This document shows, one piece after another, positions 46,775 to 58,200 of a stretch of 64,000 nucleotides of DNA. The DNA comes from Pseudomarimonas arenosa. Lineage in GTDB: Bacteria > Pseudomonadota > Gammaproteobacteria > Xanthomonadales > Xanthomonadaceae. The notes beneath the pieces were generated by a model. That model was not told where the DNA came from, did not search any database, and worked only from the letters and a program-made list of their open reading frames with translations. How positions within the stretch are numbered: the first letter of the stretch is position 1; the number at the start of each line of letters is the position of its first letter. Position numbers and translations under genes: made by a program. Location of the stretch: contig NZ_JACYTR010000008.1 in NCBI RefSeq assembly GCF_014841215.1, positions 1 through 64,000 of the forward strand, in the 5' to 3' direction.

Positions 46775-46985
46775 TCAATCCGGGCGGTGAGGTTGAAATA
46801 CGAGGCCGCCGGGCTTGGACTCTGGCCAACAGTGCCGCGTTCTCCGCTTCGCGATCCTTCTACCCCGTCATCCGTTACAGTTCACCGGTCGCAGAATTGT
46901 TAACCCGTTCCACGACCGCCGGCGGCGCAAGTCGCAAGATGCCCGTGAGGCTTATGCCTTCCCAACCTCAGTACAGGCAAACACC

Positions 46986-47588
46986 ATGAGCGAAGCGGCA
47001 AAACCGGCCAGCACCGACCCTGCCACACCCGCCGCCGTGCGCTGGGTCTGGATCGATCTGGAAATGACCGGTCTTGATCCGGACAAGGACACAATCCTGG
47101 AGATTGCGTGTCTGGTCACCGATGCCGATCTGCAGGTGCTGGCCGAAGGGCCGGAGCTGGCGATTCAGACCTCACTCCAGCGGCTTGAGGGCATGGATGA
47201 CTGGAACCGCAACCAGCACAGCAAGTCTGGCCTGTGGCAGCGCGCTCTGGAATCGCTGGTGACCCTGGCTGAGGCCGAGCAGCAGACCTTGGACTTTCTT
47301 GCCCAATGGGTGGCACCCGGAGTATCACCGCTATGTGGCAATACGATCTATCAAGATCGACGCTTCCTTAACCGATGGATGCCGCGGCTGGACGACTACT
47401 TCCACTATCGCCTGCTGGATGTCTCAACTCTCAAGTTGCTGGCCAAGCAGTGGGCACCTGAAGTGGCTTCGGGCATGGTCAAGCAGTCGGCTCACACCGC
47501 CTTGGCCGACATTCGGGAATCGGTCGAAGAACTGCGCTATTACCGAAAGTTCATGGGGCAGCTCGCTGGCCCGAGCGCCAGCGCTTAG
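46986..47588 (+). CDS. orn: oligoribonuclease
   Basis: This 200-residue 3'-5' exonuclease of the DEDDh group degrades short RNAs and pGpG. The motifs [10 protein letters not shown] (Asp, Glu), [13 protein letters not shown] and HTALADI (His and last Asp) are intact. Two diguanylate cyclases in the window make its pGpG role relevant. The 211 bases before it hold no recognised gene. Confidence 0.95.
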   Translation: MSEAAKPASTDPATPAAVRWVWIDLEMTGLDPDKDTILEIACLVTDADLQVLAEGPELAIQTSLQRLEGMDDWNRNQHSKSGLWQRALESLVTLAEAEQQTLDFLAQWVAPGVSPLCGNTIYQDRRFLNRWMPRLDDYFHYRLLDVSTLKLLAKQWAPEVASGMVKQSAHTALADIRESVEELRYYRKFMGQLAGPSASA

Positions 47589-47667
47589 TCCAAGCCCGCG
47601 CTAGACGAGCGCGCTGCACGGCGTTAGCCTGGAGCTTCAGCCACCCACCCGGATTGAACCCACCGGT

Positions 47668-50658
47668 ATGAACGGGCGCAAGCGTTGGGCAAAACCTGCC
47701 GGACTGTTGCCTTGCTTGCTGGCCCTGATGCTGTTTGGCAGCGTCGCTGTACACGCTGCAACGGCCGATCAGCGCCCCCTGAGCCACTATTTGCGCGAGG
47801 TGTGGACAACCCGCGAGGGGCTGCCGCACAACCTGGTCAATGGCATTGCGCAAACCGAAGAGGGCTACCTCTGGTTCGCCACCTGGGAGGGGGCGGTCAG
47901 CTATAACGGTCGCGATTTCCGCCTGTTCGGCCGAGATGAACTGCCGGAGATGCCAGACGAAGGCTATCGGGCCGTGATTGCGGCGCGCGATGGGGGCGTC
48001 TGGCTGGGTAGCTCGCGCGGCGGAATTGCCCGAGTGCAACGTGGCCAATGGGAATTCCTGAGTACCAAACAAGGCCTCTCCCACAATGAAGTGATGGCCT
48101 TGCTGGAGGCCAGCGATGGCAGTCTTTGGATCGGCTACCAGTTCGGCGGGGTTGATCGGCGCCATCCGGATGGGCGCGTTGAGCATTTTGCCGTCGCGCA
48201 AGGCCTGCCCAGCCCGCTGGTGAACGCTCTGCATGAAGATGCCGACGGTCGCATCTGGATCGCCACCGGCACCGGGTTGGCTGTCTTTGACCACAACGAG
48301 ATCAGTCAGGTTGGCGCCGAACGAGGCTTGCCGGCCGGGGCGGTGTTCGCGGTTCACAGTCAGGACGATCGCTTGCTTGTGGGGGGGGAGTTTGGCCTCG
48401 TGGTCAGCAACGGCGGATCGTTTGCCTCGTTCAACCCATCACTCGACGGCATTGCGATTCAACGGATCTTGCGCGATCGCCATGGCACCGTGTGGGCAGG
48501 GGCCACCCATCGCGGCCTGTATCGGCTGCGCGCCGACGGCGGCGTCGACTATTTCGGAGAGGCTCTGGGCCTGCCCAATCAGCGCGTTGCATCGCTGTTC
48601 GAAGATCGCGAGCACAGTCTCTGGGTGGGCACCAGCGGCGGTTTGATGCGTCTGCGTGAGGGCCCCTTCGTCAATGTGCGTCAGGCGCAAGGGCTGGCCG
48701 ACGACTACGTGCGATCCGTTCTCCCTGCCTCCAACGGAGAACTATGGATAGGCTCCAGCACCGGTCTGGTGCGCATGCGCGGCAATCAGGCAGAGCAAGT
48801 GGGGCCACTGATGTCAGTGCTGACCTTGGCCGAGTTGGATGGCGGTGAGTTGCTGATCGGTACCTATCTGCAAGGCGTGATGCGCTGGGCCAATGGCATG
48901 GTGCAGCCGTTTCTCGACAGCGCCGGTGGCTTGCCCAGTAACCAGGTGCGGACCTTGCTCAGCGATGCCCAAGATCGAATCTGGATCGGCACGACGCGTG
49001 GCCTGCTGTTGCTCGATGGGGCGGAGCAGACGGTGTTCGATGCCCGACATGGCTTGCCCAGAGAATACGTGCTGACCTTGCATCAGGATCGCGATGGCCG
49101 GATCTGGGCCGGTACCGACAAGGGATTGGCCTGGTTCAACGAGGACACGCGGCGATTCGAGCACGTGGCGTTGATCGACGGCGCGGAGAGCGTGTTCGGC
49201 ATTGCCGAAGATGCCGATGGTGCGTTCTGGTTAGCCAGCGACCGCGGCGTGATCTATCGTCGCGGCGATGGGCTGGCACGAATCGGTTATGCACATGGCC
49301 TCCCGGTCGAGAAACTGTTCCAGATCGTGCTCGACCAACAGGGTCATATCTGGATCAGTTCCAATCGCGGCGTGATCAGGCTGGAGCGAGCGTCGGCCAA
49401 GGCATTGGTAGATGGTCGGGTGGAACGTCTGGATGCGCAGCACTTCACCGAACTCGATGGCATGGCCAGTGCCCAGTGCAATGGCGGCTCAAGTCCATCA
49501 GCGGCCTTGCTACACGATGGCCGCCTTGCCTTCTCGACTGCGCTCGGTCTCAGTCTGGTCGACCCGGCCGCCCTGGATGCGTTTCAACCCGTGCCGCCAC
49601 CGGTCGCGATTGAGCGAGTGATGGTCGATGATCGTCGCGTCCGAACGGGCGAGCGGGCCAGCATTGTGGTGCCGCCCGGCAGTCGACGCATTGAATTCAG
49701 TTTTGCCGGACTCAGCTTCCTGCGCCCGGAAACCATCACCTATCGCTATCGACTGGACGGTTTTGACCGGAACTGGGTTGAGTCGAGCAATCGGATGTCG
49801 GCCGAATTCACCAGCCTACCGCCGGGTCGCTACCAGTTCCGCGTGTCGGCGGCCCTGCGCCGGGGACTGCCCTACGGTTCTGAGGCGAGCGTACAGGTGC
49901 AGGTGCTGCCGTTCTGGTGGCAGCGACCCATCACCTGGTTTGCCGCTGCCGCCGTCGGCGTTCTGCTGGTGCTGCTCCTGGTCCGCTATCGCCATCAGCA
50001 ACAGAAATCGGCCCGGCAGGTGCTGGAGCGACTGGTGGATGAACGCACCGAAGCGCTGCGCGAGCAGACTGAACGACTGGTGGTGGCCGACCGCGACCGC
50101 GAGTCCTTGCTGACGCAACTTCGTGAGCAAAGCGAGGCGTTTGAGCGTCAGGCCCGAGAGGATCCGTTGACCGGCTTGGCCAATCGTCGCGCCTTCGATG
50201 AATGGCTGCGTCGTGAGTTTGCCCGCTTTCAGCGCCTGCACCAGCCGCTTTGCCTGGCGGTGCTTGATCTCGATCACTTCAAGCGCATCAATGACTGCTT
50301 TTCGCACAGCGCTGGCGATCAGGCCCTGCAGGCTCTGGCCCAGGTGCTGCAGGAAAAGTGTCGTACGATGGATCTGGCTGCTCGCTTTGGCGGCGAAGAA
50401 TTCGCTCTGATTCTGCCCAACAGCGACATCGAAGAAGCCCATCAACTGGCCGAGCGCCTGCGCTCTGAGATTGCGGCGATTGATTGTGGCGAATTTGCCG
50501 CCGGCGAGACATTAACAGCAAGTTTCGGTGTGGCCAGTGCCGAAGGCTGCACCGATGAAGCGATGCTGGTCAGGCGCGCCGATCAGGCCCTGTATGAGGC
50601 CAAACGCAGCGGCCGAGACCGGGTTTGCGTCTGGCAGTCGGAGTTGCCGAAAAGCTAG
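47668..50658 (+). CDS. periplasmic-sensor diguanylate cyclase (propeller, Y_Y_Y, GGDEF)
   Basis: The protein has 996 residues. A signal peptide (about 1-32) precedes two seven-bladed reg_prop propellers (about 40-660, with many LWIG/IWIGT blades). A Y_Y_Y domain (about 690-750), one membrane helix (about 755-775), a short coiled coil and a GGDEF domain follow. The active site is GGEEF at 908-912, and an inhibitory RxxD site (RTMD) is at 899-902. It should make cyclic di-GMP in response to a periplasmic signal. The layout is that of hybrid two-component sensors with the kinase replaced by GGDEF. Confidence 0.93.
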   Translation: MNGRKRWAKPAGLLPCLLALMLFGSVAVHAATADQRPLSHYLREVWTTREGLPHNLVNGIAQTEEGYLWFATWEGAVSYNGRDFRLFGRDELPEMPDEGYRAVIAARDGGVWLGSSRGGIARVQRGQWEFLSTKQGLSHNEVMALLEASDGSLWIGYQFGGVDRRHPDGRVEHFAVAQGLPSPLVNALHEDADGRIWIATGTGLAVFDHNEISQVGAERGLPAGAVFAVHSQDDRLLVGGEFGLVVSNGGSFASFNPSLDGIAIQRILRDRHGTVWAGATHRGLYRLRADGGVDYFGEALGLPNQRVASLFEDREHSLWVGTSGGLMRLREGPFVNVRQAQGLADDYVRSVLPASNGELWIGSSTGLVRMRGNQAEQVGPLMSVLTLAELDGGELLIGTYLQGVMRWANGMVQPFLDSAGGLPSNQVRTLLSDAQDRIWIGTTRGLLLLDGAEQTVFDARHGLPREYVLTLHQDRDGRIWAGTDKGLAWFNEDTRRFEHVALIDGAESVFGIAEDADGAFWLASDRGVIYRRGDGLARIGYAHGLPVEKLFQIVLDQQGHIWISSNRGVIRLERASAKALVDGRVERLDAQHFTELDGMASAQCNGGSSPSAALLHDGRLAFSTALGLSLVDPAALDAFQPVPPPVAIERVMVDDRRVRTGERASIVVPPGSRRIEFSFAGLSFLRPETITYRYRLDGFDRNWVESSNRMSAEFTSLPPGRYQFRVSAALRRGLPYGSEASVQVQVLPFWWQRPITWFAAAAVGVLLVLLLVRYRHQQQKSARQVLERLVDERTEALREQTERLVVADRDRESLLTQLREQSEAFERQAREDPLTGLANRRAFDEWLRREFARFQRLHQPLCLAVLDLDHFKRINDCFSHSAGDQALQALAQVLQEKCRTMDLAARFGGEEFALILPNSDIEEAHQLAERLRSEIAAIDCGEFAAGETLTASFGVASAEGCTDEAMLVRRADQALYEAKRSGRDRVCVWQSELPKS

Positions 50659-50699
50659 GCCCGGATATCCGGGCGAGCTGCCCGACACGCCGGGCAGCT
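50659..50699. terminator. two tandem hairpins between convergent genes
   Basis: GCCCGGATATCCGGGC (50659-50674) is a perfect palindrome. AGCTGCCCG (50676-50684) pairs with CGGGCAGCT (50691-50699). They fill the 57-base gap between the cyclase gene and ppsA, which converge. No T run is present. They probably mark transcript ends for both strands. Confidence 0.5.
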
Positions 50700-50715
50700 G
50701 CCTGGGGGCTCTGGC

Positions 50716-53088
50716 TCAGCCCGCCCGGTGCTTGGCCAGACGCAGCCAGGTGTCGACCACGGTGTCCGGATTCAGCGACACCGATTCGATGCCCTGGTCC
50801 ATCAGCCACTCGGCCAGGTCCGGGTGATCCGACGGCCCCTGGCCGCAGATGCCGATGTACTTGCCTTTGCGCTTGGCTGCGCTGATCGCCATGGCCAGCA
50901 ACTTCTTGACCGCAGGATTGCGCTCGTCGAACAGGTCGGCGATCAGCGCCGAATCGCGATCAAGACCCAAGGTCAGCTGGGTCAGGTCGTTTGAGCCGAT
51001 CGAAAAGCCATCGAACATCTCCAGGAACTCGTCGGCCAACAGCGCATTCGACGGCAGTTCGCACATCATGATCACCTTCAGGCCATTCTCGCCGCGCTTC
51101 AGGCCGTTTTCGGCCAGCACGTCGATCACCTGCTGACCTTCTTCCAGTGTTCGCACGAAGGGAATCATCACCCAGGCGTTGCTGAGCCCCATGGTCTCAC
51201 GCACTTTGCGCATGGCCTGACACTCAAGCGCAAAGCACTCGCGGAAGCTCGGATCCACATAACGACTGGCTCCACGGAAGCCGATCATGGGGTTCTCTTC
51301 ATGCGGCTCGAAGTTGCGACCGCCGATCAGGTTGGCGTACTCGTTCGACTTGAAGTCAGACAGGCGGACGATGACCGGATTGGGTGCGAACGCAGCGGTG
51401 ATCGTGGCAATCCCTTCGGCCAGGCGATCGATGTAGAACTGCACCGGATCGCTGTAGCCAGCCATTTTGGCTTCGATCAATCGCTTGGTGTCCGCATCCT
51501 GGCGCTGGAATTCCAGCAGCGCTTTCGGATGGACGCCGATATGACTGTTGATGATCATCTCCAGTCGCGCCAGGCCGACACCCGCGTTCGGCAGCATGGC
51601 GAAATCGAACGCACGCTCGGGGTTGGCCACATTCATCATGATCTTCAGCGGTGCCGGCGGCATGTTGCCCAGATCGGTGACCACGCGTTCGAAGGGCAGG
51701 GTGCCTCGATAGATGAACCCGGTATCGCCTTCGGCACAGCTGACGGTAACTTCGGCACCGTCCTCAATCGTCGACAAGGCATTGCCGCAGCCCACCACCG
51801 CCGGCACGCCGAGTTCGCGGGCGATGATGGCGGCATGGCAGGTGCGCCCGCCGCGGTTGGTAACGATGGCGGCAGCACGCTTCATCACCGGTTCCCAATC
51901 AGGGTCGGTCATGTCAGCCACCAGCACATCGCCGGCCTGTACCTTCGACATTTCTGCCACGCTACGCACCACGCGAGCAACGCCGGAGCCGATCTTGTGT
52001 CCGATGGCGCGGCCCTCGGTTACCACTTCGCCACGCGCGCCAAGATGGAAGCGCTCAATCTGGGTGGCGTGACCGCGCGAGCGTACGGTTTCCGGACGTG
52101 CCTGCACAACATAGAGTTTGCCCGTCACGCCATCCTTGGCCCACTCGATGTCCATGGGGCGGCCATAGTGCGCTTCGATCGTCAGTGCCTGGCGAGCCAG
52201 CTCTTCGACGTCGGCATCATTGATCGAAAAGCGCATACGATCGGCCGCCGGCGTGTCTTCGTTGCGCACGCGTTCGCCCGGCTGAACGGAATACACCATG
52301 CGAATCTGTTTGGAGCCCAGTTGGCGGCGCAGAATGGCCGGACGCCCTGCCAGCAGGGTCGGCTTGTGCACGTAGAACTCATCGGGATTGACGGCGCCCT
52401 GCACCACGTTTTCACCCAGCCCGTAGCTCGAGGTGATGAACACCGCATCGCGAAAGCCGCTCTCGGTGTCGAGGGTGAACAGCACGCCCGATGCGCCGAC
52501 ATCCGAACGCACCATCAGCTGCACGCCGGCGGACAGGAACACGTCCTCGTGCTTGAAACCGTGATGAACGCGATAAGCAATCGCGCGGTCGTTGTACAAG
52601 GAGGCGAACACCTCCTTAACACGTACAACCACTGCATCGGCGCCCTCGACATTGAGGAAGGTTTCCTGCTGGCCGGCGAAGCTGGCGTCGGGAAGGTCCT
52701 CAGCAGTGGCCGATGAGCGAACCGCAACCGCGATGTCAGCGGCACCGGCCTTCTCGCACAGTTCGACGTAGGCCTTGCGGATGTCCTGATCGAGATCCGG
52801 CTGCAACGGCGCTTCGATCACCCAGCCACGAACCTCACGACCGACGGCGACCAGGGCATCAACGTCGTCAACGTCGACCGTGGCCAGTTTGGAATAGATG
52901 CGCTCATGCAGATTGTTATGGGCAATGAAGGCGCGGAATGCGTGTGCCGTGGTAGCAAAGCCACCGGGCACCGACACCCCGAGCTCACTGAGGTGTCCAA
53001 TCATTTCGCCCAGAGAGGCGTTCTTTCCGCCGACGTCGGCGAGGTCGGAGAGGCGAAGCTGGTGCAACCAGAGGATATTGGCGTCCAA
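50716..53088 (-). CDS. ppsA: phosphoenolpyruvate synthase
   Basis: This 790-residue gluconeogenic enzyme converts pyruvate and ATP to PEP. It has an N-terminal ATP-binding domain, a central swivelling domain with the phosphorylated histidine in [12 protein letters not shown], and a C-terminal PEP-binding barrel ending with the [10 protein letters not shown] region. The start codon is TTG (MDANILW), preceded by GGGAG. The divergent ppsR encodes its likely regulatory kinase/pyrophosphorylase. Confidence 0.95.
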   Translation of the reverse strand: MDANILWLHQLRLSDLADVGGKNASLGEMIGHLSELGVSVPGGFATTAHAFRAFIAHNNLHERIYSKLATVDVDDVDALVAVGREVRGWVIEAPLQPDLDQDIRKAYVELCEKAGAADIAVAVRSSATAEDLPDASFAGQQETFLNVEGADAVVVRVKEVFASLYNDRAIAYRVHHGFKHEDVFLSAGVQLMVRSDVGASGVLFTLDTESGFRDAVFITSSYGLGENVVQGAVNPDEFYVHKPTLLAGRPAILRRQLGSKQIRMVYSVQPGERVRNEDTPAADRMRFSINDADVEELARQALTIEAHYGRPMDIEWAKDGVTGKLYVVQARPETVRSRGHATQIERFHLGARGEVVTEGRAIGHKIGSGVARVVRSVAEMSKVQAGDVLVADMTDPDWEPVMKRAAAIVTNRGGRTCHAAIIARELGVPAVVGCGNALSTIEDGAEVTVSCAEGDTGFIYRGTLPFERVVTDLGNMPPAPLKIMMNVANPERAFDFAMLPNAGVGLARLEMIINSHIGVHPKALLEFQRQDADTKRLIEAKMAGYSDPVQFYIDRLAEGIATITAAFAPNPVIVRLSDFKSNEYANLIGGRNFEPHEENPMIGFRGASRYVDPSFRECFALECQAMRKVRETMGLSNAWVMIPFVRTLEEGQQVIDVLAENGLKRGENGLKVIMMCELPSNALLADEFLEMFDGFSIGSNDLTQLTLGLDRDSALIADLFDERNPAVKKLLAMAISAAKRKGKYIGICGQGPSDHPDLAEWLMDQGIESVSLNPDTVVDTWLRLAKHRAG

Positions 53089-53428
53089 GAGGGCTCCCGG
53101 CAGACATGCCGATCAGAATCAGCCCCGTATTTTCGCCGCCCGGCATAGTGCAAACAAGCTTGATTTGTTCACAATGGCCAATCTGGTGCGGGCTGTAGGC
53201 ATTTGCTGATGCCATCGGAGAGGTTCCGGTGTCGTCGGTGACCGCAGCGCGTCGGCGCCATGCGCCTCGTTTGGAGTGCCTCGGTGCGCTGGCTGAACGC
53301 GTCGAAACCAGCCTGAGCGAAGCACGGCGGGCGGGTTGATGCGGAATCGGACGTCGCCGAACCGTCCACGCCAAGGCGCTCTTGGACAAACTGCTAGACT
53401 GCGGCCGGCTTTGTTTGGGGAGTCGCCG
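53089..53428. other. divergent intergenic region ppsA / ppsR
   Basis: These 340 bases separate divergent genes. Short reading frames on both strands resemble nothing known. The region must hold both promoters. TAGACT at about 53393 could be a -10 box for ppsR, but no matching -35 is evident. Confidence 0.4.
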
Positions 53429-54253
53429 ATGTCCGCCACCGCGCGTCCAGTGTTCTTCATCTCCGATGGCACCGGCATTACCGCCGAAACCATCGGCCAC
53501 AGCGTGTTGACGCAATTCTCCGGCGTCGAGTTCGTGACCCAGCGAATTCCCTTTGTCGACACGGAAGACAAGGCCCGCTTGGCGGCGGAGCGGATTCGCC
53601 GTGTCGGCGAACAGCGCGCCTGCAAGCCCATCATCGTCAATACCATCATGGATCCCTCACTCTCACGCTTGCTGGCCGAGAGCGGGGCGCTGATTCTGGA
53701 CGTGTTCGAGCCCTTCATCGAACCGTTGCAGACCGAACTTGGCGTGCAGCGGCAGCCGCGCGTAGGGCAGGCCCACGGTCTGGTGAACATGGCCGAGTAC
53801 GAAGCACGCATCAGCGCCACCAACTATGCCATGTCGCACGATGATGGTGTCGACCTCGATTACAACGATGCGGATGTCATACTGGTCGGCGTTTCGCGTT
53901 CCGGAAAAACGCCCACCTGTCTGTATCTGGCGCTGCACTTCGGCATTCGCGCCGCCAACTACCCGCTGACCGATGATGATCTAGGCTGCGCAGAGTTACC
54001 GAAGAAGCTCAAGCCGCATCGCCGCAAGCTGTTTGGTCTCACCATCGATCCGGTTCGACTGCAGCAGGTGCGCCAGGCGCGCCGCCCGAACAGCCGCTAC
54101 GCCACCCTCGACCAATGCCGATTTGAAGTCAGCGCCGCCGAGACGCTGTTTCGTCAGGAAGCGATTCCGATGCTCAACTCGACGCACACTTCGATCGAGG
54201 AAATCGCCAGCAAGATGATGAGCGCCCTAGGTATCGAACGCGAGATGTTCTAG
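53429..54253 (+). CDS. ppsR: PEP synthase regulatory protein (kinase/pyrophosphorylase)
   Basis: This 274-residue DUF299 protein inactivates PEP synthase by ADP-dependent phosphorylation and reactivates it by Pi-dependent removal. It has the N-terminal [13 protein letters not shown] segment and the P-loop GVSRSGKT at residues 154-161. The ATG at 53429 is chosen because homology starts there. It is divergent from ppsA, its expected target. Confidence 0.94.
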   Translation: MSATARPVFFISDGTGITAETIGHSVLTQFSGVEFVTQRIPFVDTEDKARLAAERIRRVGEQRACKPIIVNTIMDPSLSRLLAESGALILDVFEPFIEPLQTELGVQRQPRVGQAHGLVNMAEYEARISATNYAMSHDDGVDLDYNDADVILVGVSRSGKTPTCLYLALHFGIRAANYPLTDDDLGCAELPKKLKPHRRKLFGLTIDPVRLQQVRQARRPNSRYATLDQCRFEVSAAETLFRQEAIPMLNSTHTSIEEIASKMMSALGIEREMF

Positions 54254-54371
54254 CGATAGCCACCCCGGCGTCAGCGGATTTCCGCCCGGGCAAACGGCGC
54301 GTGGCAAGAGCCAAGTATGCCAGCCTAAGTGGGCTGGCGGGCAGCGCCAGATCGCGTGCTAGTATCGAGCC

Positions 54372-54860
54372 ATGAGCCTCTCAGACGCCGCCGGTATGCG
54401 CTTAAGCCGATTTGGCTTTCTGATGGGTTTGTACGCCGAAAACTTTCTCAAGTTGCAGCGCGTGTTCGCGCTGTCCAGCGCGTTGCCGAACTCGATGCGT
54501 TCCAGTGTCGATGACGGGCTAGATCTGTGTGTCGATATCCTCGAGCGCCATCCCTACACGCTGGAGATTCGGCTGACCTACGACATGCTGGATGATGAGA
54601 CCGGCGCACGTGATCCATCGGCCTACTTGCGTTACTACATGGACGCACGCATGGCCGAAGTGACGCACTGCTACATCGGCCGCAACTGGCACGATGTTCT
54701 GGGCCTGGACGCCACTGCTCGAACCGTGGTCGGACACCGACTGAAGATGAATGTGTTCCTGTCGAAGTGGCTCGACTATCTGGCCGACCTGGGGCATTCG
54801 CCGTTCACCTTGTTGGAGGTCGCGAGCGAATATTCAGACAAAGAGGTTGCAGAGGCTTGA
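54372..54860 (+). CDS. DUF1249 family protein (YqiB-like)
   Basis: This 162-residue protein starts with a helix (FGFLMGLYAENFLKLQRVF), followed by a beta-rich part with EIRLTYDMLDDETGARDPSAYLRYYMDARMAEV in the middle, typical of DUF1249. The family is widespread in gammaproteobacteria and has no well-established function. The -35 box of the tRNA-Ala promoter overlaps its stop codon. Confidence 0.88.
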   Translation: MSLSDAAGMRLSRFGFLMGLYAENFLKLQRVFALSSALPNSMRSSVDDGLDLCVDILERHPYTLEIRLTYDMLDDETGARDPSAYLRYYMDARMAEVTHCYIGRNWHDVLGLDATARTVVGHRLKMNVFLSKWLDYLADLGHSPFTLLEVASEYSDKEVAEA

Positions 54861-54885
54861 CGAGGTCCCAAACGCCCCATAGAAT
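54857..54885 (+). promoter_or_regulatory. promoter of tRNA-Ala / tRNA-Glu operon
   Basis: TTGACG (54857-54862) and TAGAAT (54880-54885) are separated by 17 bases, close to the sigma-70 consensus. tRNA-Ala begins 19 bases after the -10 box. Confidence 0.75.
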
Positions 54886-54903
54886 GCGCGTCTTTCCAGC
54901 AGT

Positions 54904-54979
<76 letters not shown>

Positions 54980-55001
54980 GGAAACCAGACAATAAGAACA
55001 C

Positions 55002-55077
55002 GTCCCCATCGTCTAGAGGCCTAGGACATCACCCTTTCACGGTGGCGACCGGGGTTCGAATCCCCGTGGGGACGCCA
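55002..55077 (+). tRNA. tRNA-Glu(TTC)
   Basis: This is a 76-base cloverleaf with acceptor GTCCCCA/TGGGGAC, encoded CCA, anticodon loop CTTTCAC with anticodon TTC, and T arm GGTTCGAATCC. It lies 22 bases after tRNA-Ala and is likely co-transcribed. Confidence 0.95.
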
Positions 55078-55081
55078 ATTG

Positions 55082-55112
55082 AAGGGCTCGGGAAACCGGG
55101 CCCTTTTTCTTG
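55082..55112 (+). terminator. rho-independent terminator of tRNA operon
   Basis: AAGGGCTCGG (55082-55091) pairs with CCGGGCCCTT (55096-55105) around GAAA, with one G-U pair, followed by a T-rich tract. It lies five bases after tRNA-Glu. Confidence 0.9.
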
Positions 55113-55262
55113 TCTGTCTACTTAGCATGTAGATTGGGCGAGCTTCTGGGGCATGGCTGCGCGCCGTTGCAGGTTCCGATGCGGAAGCCGCTTGCACGCC
55201 GATATGCCGCAGTTGTCGGATCGATCACGCGCTCAACTGGCTCGGCACGGCTATGATTGGGC

Positions 55263-58200
55263 ATGGATTTGCCTCGAACCGTCACAGCCCACGCCGGGCT
55301 GCGCCTCCTGCTGCTGCTCGCGCTGGCATTCAGTCCCGCGCTGAAGGCGCTCGACCCTGACAAGTCATTTCACGACTATGTCAGCGACAGTTGGAGCATC
55401 GAGCAAGGCCTGCCGCAGATCAGCGCACTGGCCCTGGCGCAGGATCATCAAGGCTATCTTTGGGTCGGCACGCAAGCCGGCCTGGCGCGCTTCGATGGTC
55501 ACCGCTTCACTGTCTACACGCCGGAGAATGTGCCCGATCTGCCCGGTGCCTATATCAATGCCTTGATGGTCGACCGCCAGCGGCGGCTGTGGATCGCGAC
55601 CTACAAAGGCCTGGCGGTCTGGGAGCAGGGGGTGTTTTCGGATCTGCCTCTGGTGCAGAACGGCGAGCTGCAGTCGCCCAGTTTCGTCGCCCTGGCACAG
55701 GTGGATTCCGATGTGCTTGCTGCGGCAGGCCAGACCATTTTCCAGATTCGCGAGCGCGCGCTTGAGCCCCTGCTCAAACTTCCAAGATCGGTGCACTCGC
55801 TGCTGGCTGGTCCGGATGCGCTGTGGATCGGCAGCGTCGGCGGCGTGTATCGGCGTGCCAAGTCAGATGCCGAACTGCAGTTTCTGGCCTTTCCCGTCGA
55901 AGCCAACAATGCCAAGGTCAGTTCGCTTGTCAACTCTGACGAGAGACTTTGGGCGGGCACCAGTGAAGGCCTGTTTCTGCTTGAGTTCGGACAATGGCAG
56001 CGCTACTCGGACGATGCGCTGTCGCAAGTGCCGATCGAGGCATTGCTGGAAGACACTGATGGCAATCTGTGGGTGGCGGAAATTGCCCACCTCAGTCGTA
56101 TTCGCGGCGGCCGTCTGGTTGAGCGGATCGTCCGCGAAGGAACCGCCTTGGCGCCGCGGTCCCTGTTCCAGGATCGCGAAGCGAACCTCTGGCTTGGCAG
56201 TCAATGGAACGGCGTTACCCGATTGCGCAATGGCTGGACCCGGCGTTTCAGTCGTCGCGAGGGGCTAGCCACGCCGTTGCTGTGGTCGGTAGCGGCGGGC
56301 GAGGGCGACCGACTTTGGGTGGGTACGGACGAGGGTCTGAGCCTGTTTGAAGACGGCAAGTTCCGGCACATTGTCGACGGCAGCCATCTGCCCCATCCAA
56401 ACGCCTATACCCTGTTGGTTGAACCGGGTGTTGTGTGGATCGGTACTCGACGCGGTCTGGCCGTATGGCAAGACGAACAACTGCTGCAGCCCGAACGCTA
56501 TCGTCCGATGGAAGCGCTGCAGATCAATGGCATTATCCGCGATCGAAACGGGGTGCTCTGGTTTGCCACCACTGGCGGCCTGTTTCGCGACGATGGCAAA
56601 AAACTGCAGCAGTTCGCTACCGCTGACGGATTGCCCGACCCAAGGTTGCGCTTTCTACTGCAAACGCGTGATGGACGTCTGTTGCTCGGTGGGCAAGCTG
56701 GATTGTTCGAGTTTTCCGACGGGCGCGTGCAGCCCTTCAAACCAAGTGATGGATTGCCCGCAGGGCTCGACATCACCGCACTGCACGAGTTGCCAAGTGG
56801 CGACCTGGTTGCCGGCTCACTGTCCGAAGAAGTGTACTTTCTGCACGACCAGCGCTGGACTCGGGCCGGGCGTGAGCAGGGCATGCCCAGCAATGCGGCA
56901 TTCTTCATTGCGCATGACGATACCTATCTGTGGTTGGGGGGGATTCGTGGTGTAGAACGCGTGCCATTGAGCGATCTTTACGCCTTGGCGCGCGGTGAGA
57001 CGGATCGCGTGCATGGTCAGATGCTGCTGAATGAACGCGGCGACCACCGCGGTGGCCAGAAAGGCTTCTGCTGCAATGGTGCTGGCAATGCCAAAGGCCT
57101 GCAACGCGGACCCGAACTGTGGGCGCCGACGCGCGATGGGCTGGTGGTGATCGACACCGATGATGTGCTGTTCCCCAAATCGCCGCCGACCACCGTGGTG
57201 GAACGGCTTCGCGTGGTAGATGAATGGCGCCAGATTCGTCCGGAATCGACACTTGAGCTAGCGGCGAGTTCGCGTGATCTTGGCTTTGAATTCACCGCCA
57301 TCAGCTTCCACGAGCCGCGTAGCGTCAGCTTCCGCTATCGCCTGCTTGGCTACCATGAAGATTGGCGTTCGCCTGATGAAATCGGCCAACGCATCGTGAG
57401 CTACACCAATCTTCCCGCCGGCGATCTGCGCTTCGAAGTGCAAGGCTCAACTGCCAACGGTGAATGGAGTGACGCTGCCTCCCTGGACTTCAAGATTGCA
57501 CCGAGCTTTGGTGAAACCACTGGATTCAAGGTGCTGGTTGTGGCTTCGCTGGTCCTGCTCTCGTGGTTGGCCTATCGAATTCAACGATTGCGTTATCAGC
57601 GACAAGCCAAACAGCTTGAAGCGTTGGTTCAAAGCCGCACCGCCGACTTGGCCGAAGCGAACCAACGTCTGCACGAAGCCAGTCAGACCGATCCGCTCAC
57701 GGGGCTGCGCAACCGCCGCTATCTCGCGGCGCAGTTGCCCAAGGACCTGGCCTTCTACGGACGCGAACTGCGTCGCGGCATCGATCTTGGCCGCGTGCTG
57801 ATCTTTGCCGTGGTGGATATTGATCACTTCAAGCGGATCAATGACACCCACGGTCATGCAGCGGGCGATCGCGTGCTGCAGCAGTTCGCCACCGTGCTGC
57901 TCGGTCAGGTGCGCACGGGAGACTACGTTGCGCGCTGGGGTGGCGAAGAATTCGTTCTGGTATTCCGTCCCAGCCAGTCTGAGTACCTGCCTTTACTCGG
58001 CGACCGCGTACGCGCTGCGGTCGCTGCCTTCCCGTTCGACATCGGCCAGGACAAGCCGCTGAGCGTCACCTGCTCGATCGGGCTGGTGGAATATCCCCTG
58101 TTCTTCGACGGCCAGCAAAGTCTGGGCTGGGAGCAGCTGATCGAACTCGCCGATCGTGCCCTTTACCGCGTCAAGCACGAGGGGCGCAACGGTTGGGGTG

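Noticed and set aside
51301-52716. 471-codon plus-strand frame opposite ppsA
   Set aside because: It is a shadow of PEP synthase; composition is biased to His, Gln and Arg, and no domain is recognised.
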